A stretch of DNA of 64,000 bases from Flammeovirgaceae bacterium UBA7330 (lineage in GTDB: Bacteria; Bacteroidota; Bacteroidia; Cytophagales; Cyclobacteriaceae). The notes beneath the pieces are model-generated. The model saw only the letters and a program-made list of their open reading frames with translations, did not search any database and had not been told where the DNA came from. Within the stretch, counting starts at the first letter, position 1. Each line of letters opens with the position of its first letter. Location of the stretch: assembly GCA_002471275.1 (NCBI GenBank), contig DKPQ01000020.1:62001-126000 (forward strand), given 5' to 3'. The position numbers and the translations under genes are program-made. This document shows, one piece after another, positions 1-9,205 of this stretch.

Positions 1-492
1 TAAATCTTTATTTCTTTTTCCAATCATTTTTGCTGGAACTCCTCCATAAATCGACCAGCTCTCTGTATCCTTGGTAACAACAGATCCTGCTGCAATCACG
101 GAACCCTCGCCTATTTTTACACCAGGTAGGATTACCGTTCTACAACTTAACCAGGCATAGTCCATGATTATTACTTGATCACCTTTTGTAGCAAAAGTCG
201 AGCTTTGAGGATCATGCTGTAGTGTCCATATCCAGACACCTGTACTCAGGTTTACATTTGAGCCAATATTTATGCCTTTCCTTCCATCGAGGATACAGTT
301 ATTACCTATGACCGAATTGGCTCCAATTTTGATCCTTGCAGGGCTTCTGACTTCCAAACCTGAATATACTACAGATGATTTTGGGTATCTAAACCTCAGT
401 AAATAGTAAAATATTCTCCTAATTGTGTGGGAAGGTATATTCCCTACTATTTTTAACAAAAACATCCATAATCCAACTATAAAGGACTTCAT
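1..492 (-). CDS. hexapeptide-repeat acyltransferase (partial, runs off the left edge)
   Basis: The frame opens at ATG 490-492 and stays open for 164 codons to the window edge, so the C-terminus is missing. The N-terminus has a short hydrophobic stretch, followed by left-handed beta-helix hexapeptides such as IKIGANSVIGNNC and VKIGEGSVIAAGSVV. The typical end of the acetyltransferase fold follows (SIYGGVPAKMIGKR). The family transfers acetyl or other acyl groups from CoA to sugars; WcaF, NodL and CysE-like enzymes are relatives. As the last visible gene of the minus-strand polysaccharide locus it probably O-acetylates a repeat-unit sugar. The acceptor cannot be inferred. Start choice rests on an ATG about 100 bases downstream of the Wzz gene. 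Confidence 0.85.
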   Translation of the reverse strand, partial: MKSFIVGLWMFLLKIVGNIPSHTIRRIFYYLLRFRYPKSSVVYSGLEVRSPARIKIGANSVIGNNCILDGRKGINIGSNVNLSTGVWIWTLQHDPQSSTFATKGDQVIIMDYAWLSCRTVILPGVKIGEGSVIAAGSVVTKDTESWSIYGGVPAKMIGKRNKDL

Positions 493-589
493 AATTTATT
501 GCTTTGATTCAAACCGTAAATCTCTCGATATATGCCGATGTTTAATCAAATCAATTCCATTATCGCATCAAATACAAATAGCCAATTAT

Positions 590-1678
590 TTAATGATTTC
601 GGTTTAGCTTAAAAAAGTAGATTGAAACTGGTATCATAACTGAAATAAAAACTCCAAGAAATGTTGTCATTAATAATGTTATCAAAGTATTTGGTTTGCT
701 CTTTCTATTAGGAATTTTTACGGGTTCAAGTACAGTAAAAACTGGTTTATTATCATTTAACTGCATTTTGATAGATTCACGTTGTTGGGCAATCTGATTG
801 TATATATTAAACGCAAGATTATATTCCGACTGTAGGCGCTCCTCCTCTGTCCTGGCTTTTGCCGTTGTTACATTTATGTTATTATCTCTAAAAGATGCCA
901 ACGCTAGTTGTGCCCTATTAAAAGCAGCCTTTTTCTCTAAATATTGTTCATTAATAAAATCTAACTGATCATTACTTTTTGATAAAGAATATTTAGTGAC
1001 ATAATTAGTAATATAATCTTTTGTGAAAGTAGTAATTTGAGCAGCAACCATCGGGTCTTGCATTTCAACACTAATTGAGACAATATTAAGATCCCAATCC
1101 ATATTTACAGAGATCCTATCTTTGAGATTTTGAATTATGTCAAAATCTTGATAACTCAATGCAATAAGACCCTTTTCAGTCATTATTATTTCTGGTGCTT
1201 CATATGGACCCTTGATCCACTTTAAGAGCTTAAATGGCAGTCCGATAAGCCATGCCAGAGCATTCCTTTCATAATAATCGATAAAATAGTCCCGAATTGT
1301 TAACTTCCTTTCGAGCTTCTTGAAATAATACTCCTCCTCCAGAAGTTCAAGCAAAAAGGGAGTACTTTGGGCAACACTTCGATAAAGACCAGGATTGATA
1401 TTAAGTGATGAACCACCTAACCCCCCAAGATCAATTCCGGCAATTGAGGCTAAACCTCCAATGGATCCTCCTAATCTACTTTCTGTAGGCACTGCCTCTG
1501 GAATTAGGATACAAGAAGTCGTATACTCTTTTGGGGTTGTAATAATTATAAATATACCGAGAAGAATAAAAGCAAATGTAATTTTAAGAATTAGACCTCT
1601 TCTAGACCATACTAACTGGAATAATTCGAATAAATCAATTTGATCGTCCGAAATGTTTTTCTGCGATTCTTCCTTCAT
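590..1678 (-). CDS. Wzz/GumC-family polysaccharide chain-length determinant
   Basis: This 362-aa inner-membrane protein has the Wzz layout. A short cytoplasmic N-terminus precedes TM1 at about residues 29-48, a large periplasmic part follows with a glycine-rich stretch near residues 68-92 and a coiled-coil region around 245-300, and a second TM lies at about 331-355 after a proline-containing segment (EPVKIPNRKSKP). Family members set the modal length of polymers in Wzy-dependent pathways. No C-terminal tyrosine kinase domain is present, so this is a Wzz-type rather than a Wzc-type protein. It sits between a glycosyltransferase and an acyltransferase, with 117 bases upstream in which I see nothing clear. 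Confidence 0.9.
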   Translation of the reverse strand: MKEESQKNISDDQIDLFELFQLVWSRRGLILKITFAFILLGIFIIITTPKEYTTSCILIPEAVPTESRLGGSIGGLASIAGIDLGGLGGSSLNINPGLYRSVAQSTPFLLELLEEEYYFKKLERKLTIRDYFIDYYERNALAWLIGLPFKLLKWIKGPYEAPEIIMTEKGLIALSYQDFDIIQNLKDRISVNMDWDLNIVSISVEMQDPMVAAQITTFTKDYITNYVTKYSLSKSNDQLDFINEQYLEKKAAFNRAQLALASFRDNNINVTTAKARTEEERLQSEYNLAFNIYNQIAQQRESIKMQLNDNKPVFTVLEPVKIPNRKSKPNTLITLLMTTFLGVFISVMIPVSIYFFKLNRNH

Positions 1679-1795
1679 AAATGCCCTTTAGTTGATACGC
1701 CATTCTTTCTATTGGGTATTCTCTTGTATCTCAATTCCACAATACTAGCAAATTCGAATAAATTAAATAAAATCCTTATACAATCAGTAATTAAT

Positions 1796-2917
1796 TCAAT
1801 TAGTTATTTTTTCAAGAAAATCAAGAATCTTTTTGATATAGGATTCGATAGTAAACCTTTCCTTAACTTCTAACAAGGCATTCTCAATAATTATTTTATT
1901 TCTCTCCCTATTATGATTTACATATTTCATAATCTCAGCAAGATTATATTCATCACCTTGATAAAGGTATCCTGTTTCTTTATCCTTAATCACCTCTCTT
2001 GTTCCTCCTCCATCATAGCCAATAACGACTACTCCATTCGCCATGGCTTCAGCTGTAACTCGTCCAAAACCTTCATTGTGGGAAGCCATAACCAAACAAT
2101 CGGTGTTCTGATAAATAACTGTTTTGTTTTTTACAAACCCATGAAAAATAATTCTATCCTGAAGACCATATGACCTTATGGTTTCCATTAAACTACTCTT
2201 GTAGTATTTATCCTGAGTATCGCCATATATATTTAGAATGCTGTTTTCAATATTAGCAATTGCAAAAGCCTTTATTATTTCACTCACATTCTTTGCTCTG
2301 TGTAGTAAGCCAATGAATGAAAACTTATACACTCCAAAATTTTCTGAATAAGTTTGCTTTAATTCGGAGCACTTTATTATCCCATTATAAACTACTGACC
2401 CCTTCTTTATTTCATGATAGTGATCCCTTAAAGCATTGGAAATAAAAATAATGTGATTGTTAGGGTTGTTTACCTTTTGAATAAATATTCTTTTACCTAG
2501 GTAATAACTTAAGCCATAGTCCAAATATCCGAATTCTCTAAAATGCCAAACATGAGGCTTTCCTATCCTTAGGGCCAGATCGTATCCAAAACCCGAAACT
2601 GAGCTATTGGTGTATATAATATCACATGAATTTGAATTAGCAAACCTAGCAGCTTGTGGAATCTTTAGGTAATTGAGAAACGACTTAATTCCTACTTTCA
2701 ATAAATTTACAATCGAATAGCTCTTTATCCATAATGGGTAAAATTTAATGACGGTATAACTTATTTTTCGAGTATCCAATTCATCTGTAAATGGCCCAAT
2801 GTCAGGAGAAATAACTGAGACATGTATCCCAATAGCCTTTAACTCAGATAGTAAAGTCAAAAGAGACTGATTTGACCCATATAGTCCACCGTATTGAGTA
2901 ATGAAAAGAATTCTCAT
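1796..2917 (-). CDS. GT4-family glycosyltransferase
   Basis: A 373-aa GT-B fold protein. The N-terminal Rossmann-like half begins MRILFITQYGG and contains a glycine/serine loop (GGLYGSNQSLL) typical of GT4 enzymes. The C-terminal half holds the donor-binding E-x7-E signature (NEGFGRVTAEAMANG, then GGGTREVI). It is expected to add one sugar to the lipid-linked repeat unit on the cytoplasmic face of the inner membrane. It lies downstream of the flippase gene in the same minus-strand series. Donor and linkage cannot be read from the sequence; the locus makes CDP-, dTDP- and UDP-sugars that could serve. Confidence 0.88.
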   Translation of the reverse strand: MRILFITQYGGLYGSNQSLLTLLSELKAIGIHVSVISPDIGPFTDELDTRKISYTVIKFYPLWIKSYSIVNLLKVGIKSFLNYLKIPQAARFANSNSCDIIYTNSSVSGFGYDLALRIGKPHVWHFREFGYLDYGLSYYLGKRIFIQKVNNPNNHIIFISNALRDHYHEIKKGSVVYNGIIKCSELKQTYSENFGVYKFSFIGLLHRAKNVSEIIKAFAIANIENSILNIYGDTQDKYYKSSLMETIRSYGLQDRIIFHGFVKNKTVIYQNTDCLVMASHNEGFGRVTAEAMANGVVVIGYDGGGTREVIKDKETGYLYQGDEYNLAEIMKYVNHNRERNKIIIENALLEVKERFTIESYIKKILDFLEKITN

Positions 2918-2969
2918 GAAATCATAAATTTGGCTCGCTATAAACTAATTAAAGTCAAAATCAGTAAAC

Positions 2970-4409
2970 CTACCTGTTCTTTACCAATTTCAATACCTCA
3001 ATCTTTTTTGACCAGACTAGAATTGTAAACCCTCCATAAACTATAATTGCTCCAAACACACAGAAGGTCATCCACAAAAAGGGATATTCATTGAAGTAAA
3101 TAAACTTTCTATAAAAAAAGATAAATAAACTCATTACAAAAGTCCCTGTAATTGCGGGTAAAAGATTATTAAAGAAAATCAACAGAGAAAGTTTTATGTG
3201 TTTGGCTAATAATACATAAATCGGGATAAATAAAGCAGCTGATAATATTGCATAATTATAAACTAAACCAGTTACACCATTCATTTCCAGCCCAAAATAA
3301 AAGGCTAAAAGGTACAATGGGAAGCTTACCAAATTAATTTTTAACGGAATATCTGGCCTGCCGATACTCTGAAATACGGAACCATTCAATGTGAAGATCG
3401 ATTGAGGCAAGGCGACTAAAGCCAATACAGGTAAATAAGCATCTATCTCAATCCAGTGACTCCCAAGAACCAACCTGATAAACTCGTTTGAAAGCATAAA
3501 TAATCCACCAAAAATGGGAAATGTCAATAGTGCAACCGTTTGTATAATCTTCAAATACGAGTTCCTTAATCGACTTAAATCATTATTAATTGATGAAAAA
3601 GAAGGGAACATAACCTGAGATATTACTCTGGAGATATTATTAATCGGCAAAAGCATTATTTTATAGGCCATATTGTAGAATCCCAGTTGAACATTCCCCA
3701 ATATTTTCCCGATTATCAAATTATCAGCATTTCGTATCCAATAGGTAATGAACATATTAGACATCGTTTGTACACCGTAGCCAGACAATACTTTTAAACG
3801 GTCTAAACTAAAATACCAATACGGTTTAAATCTAGAGAATAACAATACTGAAATAGTAAGTACAAAGGCATAAATTATTGATTTTAGTACTAGACTCATA
3901 GCACCCATTTCAAAATAACTTGCTAAAACAGCAATAATTCCAGATAACAAAAGGGCAATGTTTTCGATAATACCCAATTTTTTAAACTTGATATTTTTTC
4001 TTAGCAACGCAATACTGACCTGCCCAACTGATTGAATAAGAAAAACTGAGGAAAAAATTTGGATGAGTCTGGTTAAATCTGGCTCATTGTAAAAGTGAGC
4101 GATTGTTGGCGCCAAAAAGTAAAACAAAAGGGTGATTAGTAGCCCAATGATTATATTAGCATAAAATACGGTACTGTAGTCTCTCTCATCTGCATCCTGA
4201 TAATATATCAATGAATTCCCTAAACCAAAGTCACTGAACAGGGTAGCAAATGATGCAAATACCGTTATCATGGCAAAGATCCCAAATTCATCAGGTGACA
4301 ACATCCGGGCCAATATGATTGTAATCATAAGACTCAATGCCTGAAACAAGACTTTATTGATAAATGACCATTTGATCCCTGACAATAAATTAGTTTTGAA
4401 TTCTGACAT
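2970..4409 (-). CDS. Wzx-like lipopolysaccharide/exopolysaccharide flippase (MOP superfamily)
   Basis: A 479-aa integral membrane protein with about 12-14 hydrophobic helices spread over its full length. It begins MSEFKTNLLSGIKWSFINK and shows the PST-type N-terminus with the segment ILARMLSPDEFGIFAM, which is characteristic of Wzx/PST flippases such as WzxC. The role is transfer of undecaprenyl-linked repeat units across the inner membrane. I chose ATG 4407-4409 because the longer frame would begin with TTG and overlap the upstream sulfotransferase; with this start the two genes are separated by two bases. Such tight packing suggests co-transcription. Confidence 0.92.
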   Translation of the reverse strand: MSEFKTNLLSGIKWSFINKVLFQALSLMITIILARMLSPDEFGIFAMITVFASFATLFSDFGLGNSLIYYQDADERDYSTVFYANIIIGLLITLLFYFLAPTIAHFYNEPDLTRLIQIFSSVFLIQSVGQVSIALLRKNIKFKKLGIIENIALLLSGIIAVLASYFEMGAMSLVLKSIIYAFVLTISVLLFSRFKPYWYFSLDRLKVLSGYGVQTMSNMFITYWIRNADNLIIGKILGNVQLGFYNMAYKIMLLPINNISRVISQVMFPSFSSINNDLSRLRNSYLKIIQTVALLTFPIFGGLFMLSNEFIRLVLGSHWIEIDAYLPVLALVALPQSIFTLNGSVFQSIGRPDIPLKINLVSFPLYLLAFYFGLEMNGVTGLVYNYAILSAALFIPIYVLLAKHIKLSLLIFFNNLLPAITGTFVMSLFIFFYRKFIYFNEYPFLWMTFCVFGAIIVYGGFTILVWSKKIEVLKLVKNR

Positions 4410-4411
4410 GG

Positions 4412-5296
4412 CTATCCCCAAAAATCGGATTTTTTACCACCATAATTCAAGATGCCGTCTATTTCATCTTTTAGCAATAGCTGTATTTTCTTAATTTCTT
4501 GTTCATTTATTTGAACTTCATATTGAATACTCTTACGAGTAAACGGCAACCTATGAAATCCAAAGCTTTTCTTTAGATAGTTATAGATAGAAAAGATGAT
4601 TTTACTCCGTTTGAGCATTGCAACCCATTGTTTCTCCTGAGTTTTTCCAATACTACTATTCACTCGGTCATTTAATACATCATCCAGGTTGTAACTGTTA
4701 TCAATATTTAAAAAATTACATAGCTTGTTATAAATTAACCCAGGATCTTGTTTCAAGTCTTCAAAAAACAATAATAGAATACTAGAATCTGCAAAATATT
4801 TTCTGTAATTCCCCAAATGTGTCCAATACTTACATGCTTCCAGGTATGGGGGATATTGATAAATGGCCTCAATAAAATTTTTAGACATACGAGGAACAAC
4901 CCGACTATCCGTGTATTTTTCGTACACATATTTATTCCAATGACTGGTCGATAACGTTTGCCGCCAGACAGATTTAAGCCGGGAAATCGGTTCCCTTACG
5001 ATGTAAATAATTTTCGCATTTTCATTGTAATGGAATAATCGGGAAGCAATCTCGGGAATCAAAGTTGTTTCAGAGTAAATGGGTGTTGCTTCTCCAACTA
5101 TTTTTTCTGTAGTTACCCCACTTGTAAGTCCTTCGTAATATTCCATTTTCCGGGCATAATCCGAAAATGAAAAAAAAAAGGGCTCCTTAGGGTTTGTCAT
5201 ATAGACTTCAGGATGGTTATTTAATATATTCCAAAGGCTGGTGGTGCCGCATTTTGAGGCTCCAATAATGAAAAGGTTTACTTTTTTTGCGCTCAA
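4412..5296 (-). CDS. PAPS-dependent sulfotransferase
   Basis: A 294-aa soluble protein with both PAPS-binding signatures. The 5'-phosphosulfate loop GASKCGTTSLW lies at residues 12-22, and the 3'-phosphate-binding segment YIVREPISRLKS, with Arg101 and Ser105, lies near residues 98-109. The family moves sulfate from PAPS to a hydroxyl or amine, often on a sugar or lipid. Within this locus the acceptor is most likely a glycan. An in-frame TGA lies a few codons upstream and no ATG precedes the P-loop, so translation probably starts at TTG 5294-5296, an uncommon choice. The cysC/cysD/cysN/cysQ set about 10-13 kb upstream on the same strand would supply PAPS and remove PAP. Confidence 0.9.
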   Translation of the reverse strand: MSAKKVNLFIIGASKCGTTSLWNILNNHPEVYMTNPKEPFFFSFSDYARKMEYYEGLTSGVTTEKIVGEATPIYSETTLIPEIASRLFHYNENAKIIYIVREPISRLKSVWRQTLSTSHWNKYVYEKYTDSRVVPRMSKNFIEAIYQYPPYLEACKYWTHLGNYRKYFADSSILLLFFEDLKQDPGLIYNKLCNFLNIDNSYNLDDVLNDRVNSSIGKTQEKQWVAMLKRSKIIFSIYNYLKKSFGFHRLPFTRKSIQYEVQINEQEIKKIQLLLKDEIDGILNYGGKKSDFWG

Positions 5297-5349
5297 AATT
5301 AAATATCAAAAACCTTCATTCATATAAAAAAGTACTAGATGTACTGTGC

Positions 5350-6423
5350 TCATCCAATAACCGCTTTCATTGATTCAAAATAAGATTGGGTCGAAAAATA
5401 CTTTAAGTATTTCTCATAGGCACGATCAACTTTTGCATCTATGGATTTTTCACTCACCTTAGAAACTTCAATAATTCGATTAGCTATTTCATTAGGATCA
5501 TTATCCGCAAAAAATATATCATCATCTGTAAAGAATTCCTGAGCTCCTTTAGTGTATCCAGATAATATGGGTGCTTTCATAGCAATACCATCTACCAATT
5601 TATTTACCAAGACTGTTTTAGCTTTCAAGCTTTTACCAAAACTACCTAAAACCAAATCACAATGATTAGCCAAAAATGGTTCTAATTTTCCGTTATTAAA
5701 TGTATAGCTGTTGTCAACAGTCACCTGACTTGATAATTGATTCTTAGCAATAAAATTTTCGTATAATTTTGATTTTGAACTATCATTTCCAAATAAATAA
5801 AAATGGACATTGATGGAATCTTTATTCTTCAAAATTAAAGCCGCATCCAAAATTAAGTCCAGGCCATGAAGTGGTATGTAAGAACCCCACCAGCAAATAT
5901 TCAAAGTCTTACTTGACTTTCTAAAGTATGGTAGTTGACATTTGACCTTTTGCTCGATACACAACGGGATAATTTTAAAATTTTTTACCCCAGATCTTCC
6001 AATAAGCTCTAAATAGTATCTAGCTTCTGAATTATTCAGAAAAAACAAGTCAGAAGCATAATCAACACACCTCCTGTCAAATAGCAAAAAGTCCTTTGCT
6101 TTCTTAGATTCCTTATTAAAAGCAAGTCTATCAAGAATCATTGTATCATATAATGAAAGATAAAAATCTACTATAATTCTCTTACGGAAAAAATGTGCAA
6201 CACGTAATTCAAACTGGTGAATATTACACATTGCAGGCATAATTACTATATCTGCCTGTAAAATAAATACAATAGAAAAGAGCCTTTTAATGACTTTTAC
6301 AAACAGTGACCTATTTTCTTGAAAATTAAAACAAACCTTAAAATCTTGATCTAAAAGAAACTTTATTAAATTTTGAGTTCTGTAATTTCCAACAACGCGC
6401 CCAATAATGTATATGTTACTCAT
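5350..6423 (-). CDS. putative glycosyltransferase (GT-B type, divergent)
   Basis: A 357-aa protein starting at ATG 6421-6423; an upstream TTG is less likely. The N-terminus (MSNIYIIGRVVGNYRTQNL) and the C-terminal half look like a GT4-type GT-B enzyme. That half contains ICWWGSYIPLHGLDLIL, which resembles the usual start of the donor-binding domain, then HFYLFGND and DGIAMKAPILSG. The classical E-x7-E motif is replaced by a less typical sequence, so family assignment is tentative. It lies between the SDR gene and the sulfotransferase gene and is presumably a repeat-unit glycosyltransferase. It could be the enzyme that uses the CDP-dideoxysugar, but nothing in the sequence proves that. Confidence 0.75.
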   Translation of the reverse strand: MSNIYIIGRVVGNYRTQNLIKFLLDQDFKVCFNFQENRSLFVKVIKRLFSIVFILQADIVIMPAMCNIHQFELRVAHFFRKRIIVDFYLSLYDTMILDRLAFNKESKKAKDFLLFDRRCVDYASDLFFLNNSEARYYLELIGRSGVKNFKIIPLCIEQKVKCQLPYFRKSSKTLNICWWGSYIPLHGLDLILDAALILKNKDSINVHFYLFGNDSSKSKLYENFIAKNQLSSQVTVDNSYTFNNGKLEPFLANHCDLVLGSFGKSLKAKTVLVNKLVDGIAMKAPILSGYTKGAQEFFTDDDIFFADNDPNEIANRIIEVSKVSEKSIDAKVDRAYEKYLKYFSTQSYFESMKAVIG

Positions 6424-6436
6424 TATCAATCTAATA

Positions 6437-7327
6437 CTATTGCTGGATTCTTTCTAAACCTTCTCGAATATTGATTTTAGGTTCCCATCCAGGTAATTGA
6501 TCAAAGTTCGTCCATGGCTCCATTACTTCTCTTTTCCTATATTCCCTGGCTCCCCAATTAACTTTAACCTTACTACCAGATACTTCCTCAAATAACATAA
6601 TAAGACTGCGAAGGGATATGCTATTTCCAGAACTCACTCCATATATTTTGTGCCCTGATACCTTTCTTTCCCTAAGCAGTTTACCAGCTATTAAGTAGGC
6701 TGAAATAACATCATCAATATGTACCAAATCTAGTAATTGTTCTCCAGGAGATAAATCTAATACCCTTCCTTCTCTCGAAAATTGGCTCAGCATATTTATG
6801 AGTTTAGGCCTCTTATCTGTCTCACCATATGTATCAAATAAATGAAGGGATATTACATTAAAAGTCAAACTCTCTGCGTAGTAGTCCAGTAATTTTTCAA
6901 AAGCTTCCTTTGTCGCCGCGTATAGACAAACAGGATTATATAAACTGTTATTAAAGTGCTGCCAGGAAGTTCCAGTATTAACAAAGTATCTAATCCCTGC
7001 AAGTTGTGCAGCTTCAGCTACTTTTAATCCAAAAAGAAGATTCGAATCAACCAACCTATCAATATCCTCTGATTTATGCTCAGCAACAAAGCATGAGGCT
7101 ATATGGTATATTGTGTCTGATTTGGAATTCAACAAGAATTGGTATATTCCCTTAACATCCCCGGTATAAGTATATATTATTACATCACTTACAATATCTT
7201 GAATATTGTGATAGGATGACCCTTCCCTAACAATTAAATATACCTCGAAACCCTTTTGTACAAATTTGCGAGCAAGATTTGACCCTACAAATCCGGTAGC
7301 CCCTGTAATAATTACACGATTTTCCAT
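6437..7327 (-). CDS. NAD(P)-dependent epimerase/reductase, likely last step of CDP-3,6-dideoxyhexose synthesis
   Basis: A 296-aa extended SDR. The dinucleotide-binding GxxGxxG is seen at ITGATGFVGSNLA (residues 8-20). The catalytic pair appears as LYAATKEA, a YxxxK motif with an upstream Thr (NTGTSWQH). The gene is packed directly against the 5-epimerase-like gene and the rfbH gene. In the known CDP-ascarylose pathway the equivalent position is taken by AscF, the 4-ketoreductase; related pathways use AbeD, Prt or Tyv-type SDRs. I therefore infer that it reduces C4 of the CDP-3,6-dideoxy-4-hexulose. The precise stereochemistry, and hence the sugar, needs assay. Confidence 0.78.
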   Translation of the reverse strand: MENRVIITGATGFVGSNLARKFVQKGFEVYLIVREGSSYHNIQDIVSDVIIYTYTGDVKGIYQFLLNSKSDTIYHIASCFVAEHKSEDIDRLVDSNLLFGLKVAEAAQLAGIRYFVNTGTSWQHFNNSLYNPVCLYAATKEAFEKLLDYYAESLTFNVISLHLFDTYGETDKRPKLINMLSQFSREGRVLDLSPGEQLLDLVHIDDVISAYLIAGKLLRERKVSGHKIYGVSSGNSISLRSLIMLFEEVSGSKVKVNWGAREYRKREVMEPWTNFDQLPGWEPKINIREGLERIQQ

Positions 7328-7870
7328 TTAAAAAGGTGACACTTTAGAAAATTCTTCAAGAGTTATTAAGTTTCTGTCTCTTGGTGAAACTATATGATTT
7401 TCACCAGGCCACTGAAAATCAAATGAATCGTACCTAACACCTGTATCGCTTTTTTCATTATATACAGATGAAACATTATAAATAGTTCTGGTATTATTCT
7501 CTAAAGCGATAAAACCATGGGCAAAACCCTTTGGAATAAATAATGATTTATTATTATCCTCTGTTAAAATGGTGTTATAATATTTTCCAAATGTTTTTGA
7601 ACTACGCCTTAAATCAATTACAACATCAAGAATTTTACCAGAAACAACATAAATAAGTTTATCATGATCATTTGGAGGTAATTGAAAATGCATTCCCCTG
7701 ATGACATTTCTTTTTGAAACAGAGTAATATGATTCCATTACTTTGAAGTCCAAATCTGCTTTTTTGAATAATTGATTATGGAAGGTCTTTTCAAATTTCC
7801 CCCGTTGATCTTCTGAATTGAAATTTTCTATCACCAGTAATTGATCAAAATCTGTTTCTACAAACTTCAT
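7328..7870 (-). CDS. RmlC-like 3,5-/5-epimerase of the CDP-dideoxyhexose pathway
   Basis: A 180-aa cupin related to dTDP-4-dehydrorhamnose 3,5-epimerase. The core segments are present: VIRGMHFQLPP carrying the catalytic His, SGKILDVVIDLR, and FIPKGFAHGFIAL. It differs clearly from the rfbC gene at 21 kb, so it is not a simple duplicate. Its position between rfbH and an SDR reductase mirrors AscE, the CDP-3,6-dideoxy-D-hexulose 5-epimerase needed for ascarylose. The start is ATG 7868-7870; the coding region follows the rfbH stop by two bases. The AscE role is an inference from context plus family. Confidence 0.85.
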   Translation of the reverse strand: MKFVETDFDQLLVIENFNSEDQRGKFEKTFHNQLFKKADLDFKVMESYYSVSKRNVIRGMHFQLPPNDHDKLIYVVSGKILDVVIDLRRSSKTFGKYYNTILTEDNNKSLFIPKGFAHGFIALENNTRTIYNVSSVYNEKSDTGVRYDSFDFQWPGENHIVSPRDRNLITLEEFSKVSPF

Positions 7871-7872
7871 TA

Positions 7873-9189
7873 TCAAAAATTCAATCCAAAAAATTCTTCT
7901 AACTTCTCCCCAACGAAATCAAAATGTGATTGATTTAAAGCTGGATAGAGACCTATCCAAAAGGAATCATTCATGGTCTTATCTGTATATTTCAGCTCAC
8001 CAACCACCCGATATTCAACGCCCTGGAAATAGGGCTGTCTGGTAAGATTACCCGCAAATAATAATCTTGAGCCAATTTTATTCTGATCAAGATACCGCAA
8101 CAAATCAACTCGGTTTACGCCACAATCATCTTTCAATGTAATTATATAACCAAACCAAGATGGATCACTGTTAGGTGTTGGTTGTGGGAGATGAATGAAT
8201 TCCTCTAGACTGCTTAACCGTTCAGTTAAAAGCATGAAGTTCTCTCTTCTTTTTGCAATAAACCCTTCAACTTTATCAAGCTGAGCTAAACCACAAGCTG
8301 CTTGCATATCAGATATTTTTAAGTTGTAACCAAGATGAGAATACACATACTTGTGGTCATACCCATATGGCAGTGTTCCATGTTGCTGTTCAAAACGGCA
8401 GCCACAGGTATTATCTTTACCTGGTGCACAGTAACAATCTCTACCCCAATCTCTAAAAGATTCTGCAATAACCTTTAGTTCCGAGTCGTTTGTGAAAACC
8501 GCACCCCCTTCACCCATGGTAATGTGATGAGCTGGATAAAAGCTTAAAGTTCCTATATCTCCAAATGTTCCAACCTTCTTATTCTCATATGTGGCTCCCA
8601 GAGCGTCGCAACAATCCTCCACCAACCAAAGTTTATATTTTTCACAAATCGATTTTATTTTATTCAAATTAAATGGATTACCCAGGGTGTGGGCCAACAT
8701 TATTGCTTTTGTTTTTGGTGTAATAGCAGTTTCAATTAGATCAGCATTAATATTATGTGTTTCTATATCAACATCAACAAATACCGGAATTGCACCAAAC
8801 TGAACAATGGGATTTACAGTAGTTGGAAAACCAGCAGCCACCCCAATAACTTCATCGCCTTTTCTTATAGCCCTATCACCAAGCTTTGGGGATGTAAGTG
8901 TATTAAAAGCTACTAAATTTGCGGAGGAACCCGAATTGACTGATATACAGTGTTTTACTCCCAAAAATGAGGCTAATTTCTGTTCAAACTTTAAATTAAA
9001 TCTCCCTGTGGTTAACCAAGCATCAAGGGATGCCTCTACCATATTTACAACTTCTTCTTTACCAAGCACTTTACCTGATGGCGGAATAACAGATTCTCCC
9101 GCAACAAAATCCTTTGGTTTTAAACTCTCTTCAGCATATTTTGCTACAAGTGCAGTAATCTCTGCTCTTATTTTATTGTTTTGATCCAT
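7873..9189 (-). CDS. rfbH: CDP-6-deoxy-4-hexulose 3-dehydrase (E1), RfbH/DdhC/AscC type
   Basis: A 438-aa member of the DegT/aspartate-aminotransferase fold that carries the two hallmarks of E1. The usual PLP-binding lysine is replaced by histidine in SFYPAHHITMGEGG (His221/222). A cysteine set fits the iron-sulfur spacing C-x57-C-x1-C-x7-C: Cys194, Cys252, Cys254 and Cys262. The enzyme uses PMP and a [2Fe-2S] cluster to remove the C3 hydroxyl of CDP-4-keto-6-deoxyglucose, working with the ferredoxin-type reductase encoded upstream. The start is ATG 9187-9189, 16 bases past the rfbG stop. This is one of the surest assignments in the locus. Confidence 0.96.
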   Translation of the reverse strand: MDQNNKIRAEITALVAKYAEESLKPKDFVAGESVIPPSGKVLGKEEVVNMVEASLDAWLTTGRFNLKFEQKLASFLGVKHCISVNSGSSANLVAFNTLTSPKLGDRAIRKGDEVIGVAAGFPTTVNPIVQFGAIPVFVDVDIETHNINADLIETAITPKTKAIMLAHTLGNPFNLNKIKSICEKYKLWLVEDCCDALGATYENKKVGTFGDIGTLSFYPAHHITMGEGGAVFTNDSELKVIAESFRDWGRDCYCAPGKDNTCGCRFEQQHGTLPYGYDHKYVYSHLGYNLKISDMQAACGLAQLDKVEGFIAKRRENFMLLTERLSSLEEFIHLPQPTPNSDPSWFGYIITLKDDCGVNRVDLLRYLDQNKIGSRLLFAGNLTRQPYFQGVEYRVVGELKYTDKTMNDSFWIGLYPALNQSHFDFVGEKLEEFFGLNF

Positions 9190-9205
9190 TACAGATTATT
9201 ATTTT

